Source: a virus | IMG/VR virus record: IMGVR_UViG_3300006810_006497 | Coordinates: 1 to 64,000 of that record | DNA: 64,000 nt | Direction: 5' to 3' (one strand) | In this document: in pieces, positions 27,380 through 36,448 of the stretch | How positions within the stretch are numbered: position 1 is the first letter of the stretch | Layout: each line of letters opens with the position of its first letter | Notes under the pieces: model-generated | What the model saw: the letters and a program-made list of their open reading frames with translations, nothing else | Database searches by the model: none | Told to the model about the DNA's origin: nothing | Made by a program: the position numbers and the translations under genes

Positions 27380-28318
27380 TCACCATCGTCGAAGGTTGTC
27401 AGTTGTGTTGCGTTCTTGGATTGATTTGCGGATGGCAATCATCTCGCCCAAATCACGGTATGCCGACGATGGCGAATCAAACGAGGTCATGACTGGGGAC
27501 ATTCCCATTGCTCGCTGATTCATTCGCCCTTGGGCTTGATTGTATTGTTGAGTCTGCTGTGCAGATTGCTGGTTGGCCTTTCGTCGAGCCATACCGCCCG
27601 TGGCTCCAAATTGTGAGGTTAGGCCAAGGGTTCCAACGTCCATGATCTTCCCCATCAGGGAGCGATTCTTCATGTAGGTCTGTTGCTCGGCTCCCTTTCC
27701 GCCTTGCAGCGTTTGCATATCCTGTCCCGCTTGGAACTGTTGAGCCATCCCTTGGACTTGCGGATTCAATGTGTTTGTAGTCGTTGTTTTGACTTCCTGC
27801 GGAGATCCATCTGCATTCAAGGTCGTCGTGGTTTTCTCATCCACCGTATCGGGCATAGCGGGGTTTCCATTGGCTCCACCTGCGCCCGTGGGGTCAACGA
27901 CATTTGTTGCTGGAGTTTCTGTTCCCGTTGCAGGTGGTGCGGCAGGTGGTGCGGCAGGTGGTGCGGCAGGTGGTGCGGCATTAGGGTCTGGCCCCATTGC
28001 TTCCATCCTTGCTTGCCCTTCGGCCTCAACATTTGCCAATTCTGCATCATCCAATTTACCTTGCATTGTGATGTCTTTTTTGCCCGTTGATGTAGTTGAA
28101 AATTGAGATGCCGTAGTTGGCGTTCCCGCCGCCAAGTTTCTCTGATCTTTTGCTTGGCGAGCCTTTGCTGCTTTTCCAGCCCGAACTTGATTGTCATATT
28201 GACGGGCTTGATCCCTGTTCATCTTCATGCCGCCAAAGCGCGCACCCACACGACGAACAAAACCTTTCTCAATATCCTGTTGATGCAACCTCGCCCTCAA
28301 AATAAAATCGTCATTCAT
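27380..28318 (-). CDS. Low-complexity virion-type protein with PPAA repeats
   Basis: This 312-residue protein has a basic N terminus (FVRRVGARFGGMKMNRDQAR) and an Ala/Pro-rich middle with four PPAA units encoded by a perfect 12-bp tandem repeat. A Gln-rich region follows. Start ATG at 28318 with GGTGATG upstream. It belongs to a run of disordered, basic proteins between the terminase and the membrane cluster. Function unknown. Confidence 0.5.
   Translation of the reverse strand: MNDDFILRARLHQQDIEKGFVRRVGARFGGMKMNRDQARQYDNQVRAGKAAKARQAKDQRNLAAGTPTTASQFSTTSTGKKDITMQGKLDDAELANVEAEGQARMEAMGPDPNAAPPAAPPAAPPAAPPATGTETPATNVVDPTGAGGANGNPAMPDTVDEKTTTTLNADGSPQEVKTTTTNTLNPQVQGMAQQFQAGQDMQTLQGGKGAEQQTYMKNRSLMGKIMDVGTLGLTSQFGATGGMARRKANQQSAQQTQQYNQAQGRMNQRAMGMSPVMTSFDSPSSAYRDLGEMIAIRKSIQERNTTDNLRRW
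27930..27979 (-). repeat. 12-bp tandem repeat, four copies
   Basis: On the plus strand the unit is GCAGGTGGTGCG, repeated four times without change, then GCA. It codes for PPAA repeats. Perfect identity implies recent slippage. Confidence 0.85.
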
Positions 28319-30191
28319 CAAACATCACCTTGACTTTCTGCACTTCGCTATGCGCCATCCCAATGGATTTTGCCAGATTCTCCCAATTGCCTCGACTGTG
28401 AACAATTGTGATGATGTCGCTCGATGGCCGACGCATCTGCGTGGCAACGAGCGCAACATCGCTCACCGATCCAATGGAATGTTTTGCAACAGCACCGACC
28501 TCCTCCTTGGCGATCCGCATCTGCACGTCTTCGAGCATTTCCTTCAAGACTTCTTCATCGTCTTGATCGTCGGATTTGCTGAAATTAGGGAACAATGATT
28601 CGTAGTGGTATCCAAGCCTGTTCAACAAACGACTCATACGGGAACCCCTACCTGACAATACCGACGCAGGGTGAGGTTGGGCATAAGCGTTGGCCTGTGG
28701 AACTGGGGGTGGGGCGGGATTTAATGGAGCGGAGAATGCTCCAACCATGGCGGCATTTTGGGGCGGGGGTGGAGGAGTTGGATTCATTGGCGGCGGCGGA
28801 GTTAGAGGATCGGGAGATGCGACAGGTGCAGTTGTAGCGGGTGGCGTACCTGCTGGCGGGATGACCTGTTGCCCTCCCTGTGTTCGAGGCCCCATTCGTC
28901 CAGTTGATGGTGGTGCGGCTTCTTGAGGAGCCTGTTGTTCGGTGATGGGTGATTGAATTGCCCCTCCTGGTGGAATGACTGCGTTTGGATCAACCCAAGT
29001 GGGCGGCTTTCCATCCCGCATCTCCTGTGCGTGAATTGCTTGGAGAAGACGTTCCTTCTTTGTCGAACCAGGGTGATTGCCGCTGTGAGCATCTTGGAAT
29101 ACATTTTGAACGATCTCATCAGTCCACCCGTGTTTGTCCTTGAGGTTTTGAATGACCTTCTTATCCCTCGGCATGGGGTCATCGGCATTTTTGCCGTGAT
29201 AGTGTGAGTTGGACTCATAGCGACCGCTCCAAGCAGGGTTCTCACGCAGATCGGGATGGAGGAATTGGCTGTAATCGACCGTTGGATCAGAAGCCATCTC
29301 CGACGCTTGAGCCACTTCCATCGCAGCCATGTTGTCTTCGGAATACTTCCCATGCTCCAAGCCTTGGGTGTGCCGAAGGCCAGCGAACTTTTGGAACCGA
29401 GGCATTTGCTGCAACTGTTGCATTGCCAATGGAACCAACTGTTCCCTCGACAAACCAGGATTGTTGTTCTTGACGTCAATGATTGCCTGTCCCAACACGA
29501 ACTTGAGGTTCTCATCCTTGAATGAGATGGTGTCGGTATGGAGGATACCTGGGTTGATCGACTTCGATGGTGTTGGGGCTTTGACATTCGGATTGCGTTC
29601 TTTACGCTCCTCGTGCAACCCCTTCCAATACGGTCGAGCGTATGATTCGGGCTTTTGTGTTCGCTTGCTTTTGTATTGGGTGATGAGTTGCCCATATTGG
29701 TTGTGAGTCAAACCGTCTTGAGCATATCCCGCAATCCCTTGAGTCCACGCGTCTGCAACTTTGAATTGCCTTCGTTGTGATGGATCGGAGATGAATGCAT
29801 CGGGTATTGGCGTGAAACCATGACCCGATGCCTGTGCTTCTGCTTGATTGAGCAGATTCGTTCGACGAATCGCCTCATTGATGATTGGCGCACCTGCTTC
29901 CATTGCTTGAAGAAAAGCAAAACGCCATCGTTGCGGTTTGTTTGGGTCTGGGCCTTCGTTGATGATGTTCGTGATTGAGGGGTCAACCAGACCTCGCTCA
30001 ACGGCAATTTTGACCGCATCTGCCTCAACACCAGAGAACTCATCGTGGCTGAGGTCATGATGCGATTCACGAAGATTGGCGAAACCGTCCTCGACGTTAT
30101 CCGCACCAAGCATGGCGTTGATGAAGTCGTGGACATTGAAGACTCCGTGTCCCTTACGAATCACGAATTGATCGAGGTCAACCCACGGCAT
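28311..30191 (-). CDS. Large unknown virion-type protein with Pro-rich linker
   Basis: This protein has 626 residues when started at the ATG at 30191 (GGTGA upstream). Residues 1-400 look globular and helical, with repeated motifs such as EIVQNVFQDAHSGNHPGSTK. A Pro-rich linker (PPPPMNPTPPPPP) lies near 470-490. The C-terminal 90 residues include an acidic helix (QDDEEVLKEMLEDVQMRI) and a helix-turn-helix-like end (WENLAKSIGMAHSEVQKVKV). No family is recognised. Confidence 0.5.
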   Translation of the reverse strand: MPWVDLDQFVIRKGHGVFNVHDFINAMLGADNVEDGFANLRESHHDLSHDEFSGVEADAVKIAVERGLVDPSITNIINEGPDPNKPQRWRFAFLQAMEAGAPIINEAIRRTNLLNQAEAQASGHGFTPIPDAFISDPSQRRQFKVADAWTQGIAGYAQDGLTHNQYGQLITQYKSKRTQKPESYARPYWKGLHEERKERNPNVKAPTPSKSINPGILHTDTISFKDENLKFVLGQAIIDVKNNNPGLSREQLVPLAMQQLQQMPRFQKFAGLRHTQGLEHGKYSEDNMAAMEVAQASEMASDPTVDYSQFLHPDLRENPAWSGRYESNSHYHGKNADDPMPRDKKVIQNLKDKHGWTDEIVQNVFQDAHSGNHPGSTKKERLLQAIHAQEMRDGKPPTWVDPNAVIPPGGAIQSPITEQQAPQEAAPPSTGRMGPRTQGGQQVIPPAGTPPATTAPVASPDPLTPPPPMNPTPPPPPQNAAMVGAFSAPLNPAPPPVPQANAYAQPHPASVLSGRGSRMSRLLNRLGYHYESLFPNFSKSDDQDDEEVLKEMLEDVQMRIAKEEVGAVAKHSIGSVSDVALVATQMRRPSSDIITIVHSRGNWENLAKSIGMAHSEVQKVKVMFDE

Positions 30192-30196
30192 GATGC

Positions 30197-31705
30197 TCAC
30201 CGCTTACCTACAAGACCAATCTCAGTTGCTGCTTGCCTGTCGATAAATCGGAAAGGTGGCTCGCCCTTGATTTTGCTGGTCGTCATTCCTTCAGGGGAGG
30301 AAGACTCATCTCCGTTCACAGTCGAACCAACCTTGGCGGCATTATCCAACTCAGGGGTGGCCTTCGTCAACTTCTCAAGTCGTCGAAGCAGAGCCTCCAC
30401 CTTTCGCTTCATGTTCATGATCTCTGATCGGTTGAGGCTTCGGACTCCGCCGCTCTTTGACTTCGCCAGCAGAGGGTCATGCGCGCCCAATGGATCTCCA
30501 ACGGCATCTCGACTGAACTTTGGCATATTTGTCCCCATACGAGATACGGGGGGCAACTTGGTTCCCCCGCCCTTCGTGCCGCCAATGGTAGTCCCCAATT
30601 TGCCAATGCCACGGGTATCAGCGTGTTGAGTCAAGCCAGTTGGCAATGACCCCTGCATCCGTCGCATTCGCTCATATGCTTTCTTTCGTTCCCAAGCCAC
30701 AGGATCTCGAAGACGAAGTGGAATGCCCTCCGACCTGGTTGCTCCCACGTTCCTCAGCGCATGGCTGTGAACATTGGGGTGGAATGCTTGGTTTCGAGAT
30801 TCTCGATCAAGTTGCAGGGATACCGCTGCGCTTCGACGCTTAGTTGCTGATTTTGGTTGACGGCCACCACGGGCAGACTTCACGCCCTTCTTTCCACGCT
30901 TTTTCTTGCGCTTGTTCTTGGCTTTGCCCTTTCGCTCATCCTCGTCGCTCTCCTCGTCCTCGGTGTAGCGACGGCCCTTGTATTTCCTCCGAGCCTTCAA
31001 CAGGCTGTCAAAGGTGGCCTCAAATGGGTCGTCTTCGCTTTTCCATTCTTCAATGAACTCTTGAGGGAATGGTTGCATCTGTTGCATCCGATAAGCGTAT
31101 TCCTCTTGACCAGGCCTCATGGCAATGGTGGTTTCACCGCGCTCCTTGGCAGCACAGATGGTGCAGATCTTTGGGCCTCTGCGGTCTTCAATCTTCATGT
31201 CAAAGTTGATTTGCATTTTTCGACCGCACTTATCGCATCGAACATGATTGTCAAACACGCTCTTGCCCAACATGAAAGGGACGACGCTGTTCTGCGTACC
31301 GAACTTCACATTTGGCCCTTCACTACGAACAGACCCAACATTGGCTCCAGCAGAGATTCCAAGCCCCCCTCGATTCATGTCGATCATGCCCGACTCAAGC
31401 ATTTGTTGCTCCTGCTCCATGATAGGGCTTCGATTCAATGACTCATCGATTTTAGCGGGCTTAAGGCCAACATGAGGGATTTTCGCTTCCAACTCACGCA
31501 ATGCACGTTCTCGACGCAACCGTGGATCGCGCTGATCAACGCTTTCGCCATCTTCTGGCGTTTGGCGTGTGTGATGCGACAGGCCGTCAGCATCCTCGTT
31601 GGGGTTGATGTCGTGATCCAACATCTCACGCGGGTTGAATCCGCCTGTCATCTCCTGTGTTCGAGGAGTCCACAACAATGGTTCACGGGGATTGCTAACG
31701 ACCAT
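30197..31705 (-). CDS. Basic protein with zinc ribbon, possible DNA-associated virion protein
   Basis: This protein has 502 residues. A zinc ribbon lies at about 155-190 (RCDKCGRKMQINF, then KICTICAAKERGE). A strongly basic, Lys/Arg-rich stretch follows near 245-290 (KGKAKNKRKKKRGKKGVKSA) and the end is a coiled coil (MNMKRKVEALLRRLEKLTKA). This composition suits a nucleoid-like or internal head protein. Neighbouring genes overlap at both ends. Confidence 0.5.
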   Translation of the reverse strand: MVVSNPREPLLWTPRTQEMTGGFNPREMLDHDINPNEDADGLSHHTRQTPEDGESVDQRDPRLRRERALRELEAKIPHVGLKPAKIDESLNRSPIMEQEQQMLESGMIDMNRGGLGISAGANVGSVRSEGPNVKFGTQNSVVPFMLGKSVFDNHVRCDKCGRKMQINFDMKIEDRRGPKICTICAAKERGETTIAMRPGQEEYAYRMQQMQPFPQEFIEEWKSEDDPFEATFDSLLKARRKYKGRRYTEDEESDEDERKGKAKNKRKKKRGKKGVKSARGGRQPKSATKRRSAAVSLQLDRESRNQAFHPNVHSHALRNVGATRSEGIPLRLRDPVAWERKKAYERMRRMQGSLPTGLTQHADTRGIGKLGTTIGGTKGGGTKLPPVSRMGTNMPKFSRDAVGDPLGAHDPLLAKSKSGGVRSLNRSEIMNMKRKVEALLRRLEKLTKATPELDNAAKVGSTVNGDESSSPEGMTTSKIKGEPPFRFIDRQAATEIGLVGKR

Positions 31706-32135
31706 TCTTCAACCTCCTTCGGATGGATCGGTAAAACAAATCGATGTCGTTGCCCAAAGTCATGTACCATTGCGAAAGGGTTGGAGTCTTGGCATAGGAC
31801 TTGGACATGGGCAGCATGGCTTGCTTCAAACCGCTGAGGATTTGAGTTGCGTCCAACAACGAGATGACCTCGGCTTTTGGATTTGCACGAAGCACCTTTA
31901 GATCCTCAAAGAGCATTCTTGACGAGATCAAAGCACCGTACACTTCGGCAACCAAATCTTCAGGATTGCTGATTCCATGATCGAGAATGCTTTCATGCCA
32001 AATCTGTACGACTTCATCGACAGAGTTGCAATAAGCCACGGCATCTTCAATCGTTATCTCATCTTTTGGAATTGATGACCGCAACACCGCATCGTGATGC
32101 GTTCCTTTCAGCATGAGCCGATGGAGGGTCTTCAT
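31695..32135 (-). CDS. Helical protein of unknown function
   Basis: This protein has 146 residues when started at the ATG in the ATGA overlap at 32135, after AGGGGTGATGACTGG. It is all-alpha (DAVAYCNSVDEVVQIWHESI, NPEDLVAEVYGALISSRMLF). It directly follows the small-terminase candidate, and no family is recognised. Confidence 0.5.
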   Translation of the reverse strand: MKTLHRLMLKGTHHDAVLRSSIPKDEITIEDAVAYCNSVDEVVQIWHESILDHGISNPEDLVAEVYGALISSRMLFEDLKVLRANPKAEVISLLDATQILSGLKQAMLPMSKSYAKTPTLSQWYMTLGNDIDLFYRSIRRRLKNGR

Positions 32136-32842
32136 CCAGTCATCACCCCTGCTGAAATCAAACGTGCCTTGAGTTCTGCCCATTCGCTTGGCGACTTCTC
32201 AACGAAATACTGCTGCATGACAGTCAGCACGGACACCGACTGTTTATCGTCAATTGATTCCGCTTTCTCCATCCACTTGGCGAGTTCGAGGAGCGTATCA
32301 CGGATCTCACGATGGCCTTTGAGAACGGTTTCAACATCACGCATATTGACAACTTCTTCCTCATCGTCAAACTGATTCTCCACGTGGTCAATGACTCGGC
32401 CCATCAAACGATCAAGTCGGTTGAGGTTCTTCTCCACCCGTTGTAGGGATTCATGAACGCTTTTCATTGCGTTCGGCAAAGCCTCCAACTCAACCTGTCG
32501 CTGAATGATTGGCTTGGTGTGCATCTCCATGTGTTGCGAAATCAAACTGCTTGGCAGGTCGAGTTCGACTGCAAAGTCATCAATTCCTGCGTGTCCTTCG
32601 AGAATCGCCGCCTCAATCTGCGCTCGCTCTTGATGCGTACACAACGGGCATTCCTCGTTGCTGTTGTTGTAATACTCACCCGAATGTCGGCGCATATGCC
32701 GATGAGAGGATCCTTCGGGCCATTGATTCAAGCGGTCGATGTATTGAACATCATGGACGCCCTTACGGATCATTTCCTCCAGTTCATCCCGATCAGGATG
32801 CTGGCAGAACGGGCAGTTCTTCCGAGTCTGCCGACCTGCCAT
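32132..32842 (-). CDS. Tandem zinc-ribbon helix-turn-helix protein, candidate small terminase
   Basis: This protein has 236 residues. Two tandem units of about 55 residues begin CPFCQHPDRDELEEMIRKG and CPLCTHQERAQIEAAILEG. Each continues through a helix-turn-helix-like segment and ends in a His pair (HRHMRRHSG and SQHMEMHT), giving C2H2-type zinc sites. A long coiled coil follows (about 115-165) and a helical C terminus. DNA-binding N terminus plus oligomerising middle is the small-terminase layout, but a transcription factor is equally possible. Confidence 0.5.
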   Translation of the reverse strand: MAGRQTRKNCPFCQHPDRDELEEMIRKGVHDVQYIDRLNQWPEGSSHRHMRRHSGEYYNNSNEECPLCTHQERAQIEAAILEGHAGIDDFAVELDLPSSLISQHMEMHTKPIIQRQVELEALPNAMKSVHESLQRVEKNLNRLDRLMGRVIDHVENQFDDEEEVVNMRDVETVLKGHREIRDTLLELAKWMEKAESIDDKQSVSVLTVMQQYFVEKSPSEWAELKARLISAGVMTG

Positions 32843-32865
32843 GTCCTACTCCACGCCCGCTCGCC

Positions 32866-33090
32866 TTAATTGGATTTGTCATCGTTTTTGTGGGTATGAC
32901 ATCGATTGCCATATTCGGGTTTCCCTTGGTGTTGACACGGAGTCCCAGACTTTGTGATTGCACCACACCTTGACTTACGCTTTGACATCATCGCCTTGAT
33001 GTCTTGAAGGTCAAAGTCGCCATCCCCGTCTTGATCGAAGCGAGTCAAGAGGGGGCTGTACGGCAATGGATTGTATCTCGAATGCCCCAT
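32866..33090 (-). CDS. Small EF-hand-like and Cys-rich protein
   Basis: This protein has 74 residues when started at the ATG at 33090 (AAGGGAT upstream). Residues about 19-34 (DQDGDGDFDLQDIKAMM) form a calcium EF-hand-like loop. The C terminus (CGAITKSGTPCQHQG, then RCHTHK) matches a small zinc-binding motif, C-x3-TKxGxPC with a later CxxH, known from many short phage and bacterial proteins. Its role is unknown. Confidence 0.5.
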   Translation of the reverse strand: MGHSRYNPLPYSPLLTRFDQDGDGDFDLQDIKAMMSKRKSRCGAITKSGTPCQHQGKPEYGNRCHTHKNDDKSN

Positions 33091-33103
33091 ATCCCTTGGG
33101 GTA

Positions 33104-33349
33104 TCACCGAAAGGATGCAAACTGCCGAACGGCGATAGAGAGCGTGAACATCAATCCCAATGCCCCCATTAGCACTTGGAAAGATGACAAGGAAGAACCC
33201 TTCCAAACCAACATCACAAACAAAGCCAACATGAATGAAAGGATGTAAATCATCGTTGCACTCTCAACCAACATTTTGTTTGGGCTGAAAAACTCAACTG
33301 TGGTGTTATACAGGTTCACCTGTTCAGGGGTTTGTTTGTCTTCTCTCAT
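33104..33349 (-). CDS. Small protein with two transmembrane helices
   Basis: This 81-residue protein has helices at about 30-48 (SATMIYILSFMLALFVMLVW) and 56-76 (FQVLMGALGLMFTLSIAV), with the N terminus polar. Size and layout would suit a holin, but equally any small membrane protein. It belongs to a membrane cluster extending to 36448. Confidence 0.55.
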   Translation of the reverse strand: MREDKQTPEQVNLYNTTVEFFSPNKMLVESATMIYILSFMLALFVMLVWKGSSLSSFQVLMGALGLMFTLSIAVRQFASFR

Positions 33350-33990
33350 ATGACCGCCGCTCCCAATGCTCCAACCTTAGCGGCTGACTGTCCAAAGCCA
33401 CCCTGTTGCTGGACTTGATTGCCGAGCATTCCACCGAGGAGGCTACCAAAGAAACCTGGTTGTTGCTGCGGATTCATCATGCCACCGCCCATTTGATGGG
33501 CTTGAAGGAACATCATCCGTTGTTGCTCGTTCATCTGCAACGTCTGTTGTGCCATCGACTGCATTCGAGTCATCGTCAAACCAAGGTTCTCAGGGGACAG
33601 CGTGGTGATTTCGCTTGGCATTGAGGAAACATCCAACTTGAGAATACCAGTCGATTCGTCCAACTTGAATCCGACCTGCGAGAAGAAGTCCTTGATCGAG
33701 AGGCGAACAATCTCACCAATCAAGTCCATGACCAAGGCCATGTTTTGGGTGGTGATGAATTGAGCAACAGGATCATTGAGTTGAAGCAACTTTGCAGTTG
33801 CGGCGATTGGATCATTCGCCATCTGTTGCATCATGGGGTTCTGCATCATTCCCATGCCCATGGTCGGATCCATTCCTCCCATTCCCATTCCCATGCCCAT
33901 TCCCATGCCCATGCCCGCAGAACCTGCGTTCATAGTTGGCTGGCCGAACTGTTGCGTTGGCTGTGTGTCGTTCCTTGAAAACCATCCCAT
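33346..33990 (-). CDS. Gly/Met-rich protein of the membrane cluster
   Basis: This 214-residue protein has an N-terminal (GM)n run (about 25-40), a globular middle (PVAQFITTQNMALVMDLIGE, IKDFFSQVGFKLDESTGILK) and a Gln/Gly-rich end with FFGSLLGGMLGN and LGAAVI. No family is recognised. Confidence 0.5.
   Translation of the reverse strand: MGWFSRNDTQPTQQFGQPTMNAGSAGMGMGMGMGMGMGGMDPTMGMGMMQNPMMQQMANDPIAATAKLLQLNDPVAQFITTQNMALVMDLIGEIVRLSIKDFFSQVGFKLDESTGILKLDVSSMPSEITTLSPENLGLTMTRMQSMAQQTLQMNEQQRMMFLQAHQMGGGMMNPQQQPGFFGSLLGGMLGNQVQQQGGFGQSAAKVGALGAAVI
33871..33916 (-). repeat. Hexanucleotide run encoding Gly-Met repeats
   Basis: The plus strand has repeated CCCATT/CCCATG hexamers. The run is likely to vary in length by slippage. 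Confidence 0.6.
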
Positions 33991-33992
33991 GT

Positions 33993-35012
33993 TTATCCCT
34001 CGTTGGTCGCGTTAATTGCCGCTTGTTGCCCCGCTAATATAGCGTTGTTCATTTGACTCTGCATATTCATGCCCATTGCCATGGCATTCCTTTGAGCCAA
34101 CATCGTTTCCGATTGAATCGCTCGAAGATCGAATGTGATGGTGATGATGTCAACCACGCCTGTCGTTGGATTGGGCAACTGGTTCAATTGAACCCCTTTG
34201 CTGTGCTGAATGTCCTTATGGATCATCTCAAAGAACGGCTCGTATTTCAGCAGCGAATCAGGGGTGCTACGGTTCTGGGCCGTTGACCCTCGCATGAGCG
34301 ACTTCATACCTGGAACTTTCATAAACTTCGTACCTTTGCTCACGGGCTTAATCAAGAGTCCATCGTTTGCCATTTCATGTTCTTGGATGATGCTACGCAA
34401 CGTGTGGAAAATATGCAGATGTGCGGGGCAAAGGGTGCTATTCATCTCATCGCCGTGATCGCCATGGGTTCGAGCCAATGGCTTTCGAGCGTTGCCTGTT
34501 TCTTCATCAAACCAATAGATGTCAGCCAAAGACAAGCCAACTGACTCATCAACGATGTGAGCGTATGCATTGTCCCCTTCGAGGAAACGACGAATGTCAA
34601 CGCCACAACAAGCGCACTCATGAGCGGCGTTGTAGCGGTAAATCTTGAACAGTCCCAAGTTGTATGACGGGGGCTTCAATGCCTTACGGAGCATCTTGAT
34701 GTTCTGCTTTCGTGCTTTCTTAGGATTCTTTGGATTCGACTTGAGTTGGATCTCAACTGTTGGGATCAACTGCTCCTCTCCAATATCCCCTGTCGATCCT
34801 GCACTCGCCATCTCTGCACGTTGCTGAGTCTTCAACAACTCATATGACACGCCAGACTGCGTTGCGAGAACCTGCAACTGGTCATCGGTCATGCCTCGAA
34901 GGGTCATTCCGCCGCCCCACCCAGAGAAAGCGGCCATAGGGTTGAACGCCCGTGCATTCCACGCCATCAACCCTGCCAAGGTTGACAACATGATAAATGC
35001 TTTGAATCTCAC
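33993..35012 (-). CDS. Signal-peptide or anchored protein with HNH-like Cys/His site
   Basis: This 339-residue protein starts at a GTG overlapping the GTPase stop. Residues 1-22 (MRFKAFIMLSTLAGLMAWNA) read as a signal peptide or membrane anchor. Residues 133-198 show C133-x2-C136, then AHIV (H152), then N191 with C195-x2-H198 (MNSTLCPAHLHIFH). This order is that of an HNH/beta-beta-alpha-metal nuclease with zinc cysteines. The C-terminal 130 residues are of unknown type and end in a Met-rich helix. A pure zinc structural site is the alternative. Confidence 0.45.
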   Translation of the reverse strand: MRFKAFIMLSTLAGLMAWNARAFNPMAAFSGWGGGMTLRGMTDDQLQVLATQSGVSYELLKTQQRAEMASAGSTGDIGEEQLIPTVEIQLKSNPKNPKKARKQNIKMLRKALKPPSYNLGLFKIYRYNAAHECACCGVDIRRFLEGDNAYAHIVDESVGLSLADIYWFDEETGNARKPLARTHGDHGDEMNSTLCPAHLHIFHTLRSIIQEHEMANDGLLIKPVSKGTKFMKVPGMKSLMRGSTAQNRSTPDSLLKYEPFFEMIHKDIQHSKGVQLNQLPNPTTGVVDIITITFDLRAIQSETMLAQRNAMAMGMNMQSQMNNAILAGQQAAINATNEG

Positions 35013-35740
35013 AAAGACTGCAATAATTCAGTCAACGACTTCTCCACATTGATCCCGTGTTGCGATGAGATCGCTTTGATCTCCGCACGAATGCCCGCTC
35101 GACGGAGCCTTTTGAGGGACTCTCGAAACGGGGCCACGATGGGATGTTCCTTCTGCAAACCGTATTGCCACAGTTGTTCGGCTTGAGGATCCCACCAAAT
35201 GTCCATCTTGTTGATCATGAGGCAAAACAACCGAGGGGTGTACGATTTTGATGCCTTCCTCGCTTTTCGTGAGATCTTCTTGCTTACGTCCTTTTTGATG
35301 ATGTTGTCAACCAAATAGGTCAGCCCCGCCGCTGCATCGGCAGCAAACTGCGGCGAGGTCATTGCTCGATGATCGACCATGTAAATCACCAACTCTGCAT
35401 TTCGACCGAACATATCCTCCACCCACAGATTGCGGAACATATGGTCGCCAGCCAAATCGGTGGTAATCACGGGGGTTTTGTCCTTCTTGAAACGGATGCG
35501 CTTACGGGTGGCATTTGGTGCTTGATACCCTGTTGCGGTCGATGCTTTGGGGTGGGATGTGCGAAAATGCAGAGGGATGGCCTCAATGTCGCCAGGGACG
35601 GTGAGGTATTGATCGAGAGTCGTTTTTCCGACCAATGAGGGGCCATAGACCCCAACACGATACGGCTTTAGGACGCGATAAAGGGAATAAAGGGCTGATG
35701 TTGAAGCCATCAGCATATGGCCCGCAATGAGGGCCGACAT
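35009..35740 (-). CDS. Membrane-anchored Ras/Arf-like small GTPase
   Basis: This protein has 243 residues and starts after an AGGTGATC ribosome site. The N terminus (ALIAGHMLMASTSALYSLYR) is a likely membrane anchor. The G domain shows the P-loop GPSLVGKT (33-40), the switch II region TTDLAGDHM (DLAG at 95-98), the strand LVIYMVDHRA, and NKMD (177-180). The SAK-type G5 motif could be AISSQHG near the end. The order G1, G3, G4 with spacing near 60 and 80 fits TRAFAC small GTPases of the Arf/SRbeta/Ras kind. Viral small GTPases of this kind are unusual. It is in a run of membrane proteins (33104-36448). Confidence 0.75.
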   Translation of the reverse strand: MSALIAGHMLMASTSALYSLYRVLKPYRVGVYGPSLVGKTTLDQYLTVPGDIEAIPLHFRTSHPKASTATGYQAPNATRKRIRFKKDKTPVITTDLAGDHMFRNLWVEDMFGRNAELVIYMVDHRAMTSPQFAADAAAGLTYLVDNIIKKDVSKKISRKARKASKSYTPRLFCLMINKMDIWWDPQAEQLWQYGLQKEHPIVAPFRESLKRLRRAGIRAEIKAISSQHGINVEKSLTELLQSL

Positions 35741-35750
35741 CACCGATCAC

Positions 35751-35975
35751 CTACTCGAAAAGCCCACGGATGAAGTGCCACACATCGGATGGCGCAACCC
35801 CCAAAGCCTCCAGTCCAAACAGGATGCCGAAGGTCAGGGCTATGCCCCCAAAAAGTGCGACAACGGTTCGTACCCATCCAGCGACCCTCTCCATCTTACG
35901 CTCGTAGGCGTTTTCAGCCAAGATCTGGGACATCGCCTCGGTTTGGCGTTCTTGGGTAGTCGTGAAGGGCCACAT
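35751..35975 (-). CDS. Small single-pass membrane protein
   Basis: This protein has 74 residues when started at the ATG at 35975, which has GAGGG 8 bases upstream; a GTG at 35990 overlaps the upstream stop. One transmembrane helix lies at about 38-58 (TVVALFGGIALTFGILFGLE) after an amphipathic charged helix. Holin-like by size, but this is not demonstrated. It directly precedes the GTPase gene. Confidence 0.5.
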   Translation of the reverse strand: MWPFTTTQERQTEAMSQILAENAYERKMERVAGWVRTVVALFGGIALTFGILFGLEALGVAPSDVWHFIRGLFE

Positions 35976-35986
35976 GATGTTGTCCC

Positions 35987-36448
35987 TCACACTTCTTTAT
36001 CATCATTCTCTTCCCTTGGCTGTTGAGGGATCCCAAACTGTTGGTATCCCTGCGGCATCTGCGGCTGTTGCGATGATTGCTGACGCCAATAGTTCTGCTT
36101 GGATACTCGACGCTGATGCAGACGCTGTTGCCCTCGCATCCACTTGTCCACTTGGTTTTCCTTTGCAAACTCTGCTCGCATAGCGAGGGAATCTCGAATG
36201 CCGCCCACGTGGAAAAGAACCATGGCGGTGCAGAGGAAGCCGAAGGCGATCAGCCCGTATTGCAAACCCATCTCAGCAGGGCCAGCATCGGGGAGATACC
36301 ATCCCATGTGGGACACGGCAACAGATGTTCCAGTCAGCAACGACTGCCAAAGGAGCATGGCAATGAGGTTGACATCAATTCGGTTTGTGTCTTGCCCAAC
36401 ATATGGCGCAGGGTAAAACATCGGCGGTTCTTCATTTGGTTTGTTCAT
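35987..36448 (-). CDS. Protein with two transmembrane helices and basic/Gln-rich tail
   Basis: This protein has 153 residues. Helices lie near 26-46 (NLIAMLLWQSLLTGTSVAVS) and 60-82 (LQYGLIAFGFLCTAMVLFHV). The C-terminal tail is cytoplasmic in character, basic and then Gln/Pro-rich. It is the second gene of the 36.7 kb unit, overlapping the regulator gene. No family is recognised. Confidence 0.5.
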   Translation of the reverse strand: MNKPNEEPPMFYPAPYVGQDTNRIDVNLIAMLLWQSLLTGTSVAVSHMGWYLPDAGPAEMGLQYGLIAFGFLCTAMVLFHVGGIRDSLAMRAEFAKENQVDKWMRGQQRLHQRRVSKQNYWRQQSSQQPQMPQGYQQFGIPQQPREENDDKEV

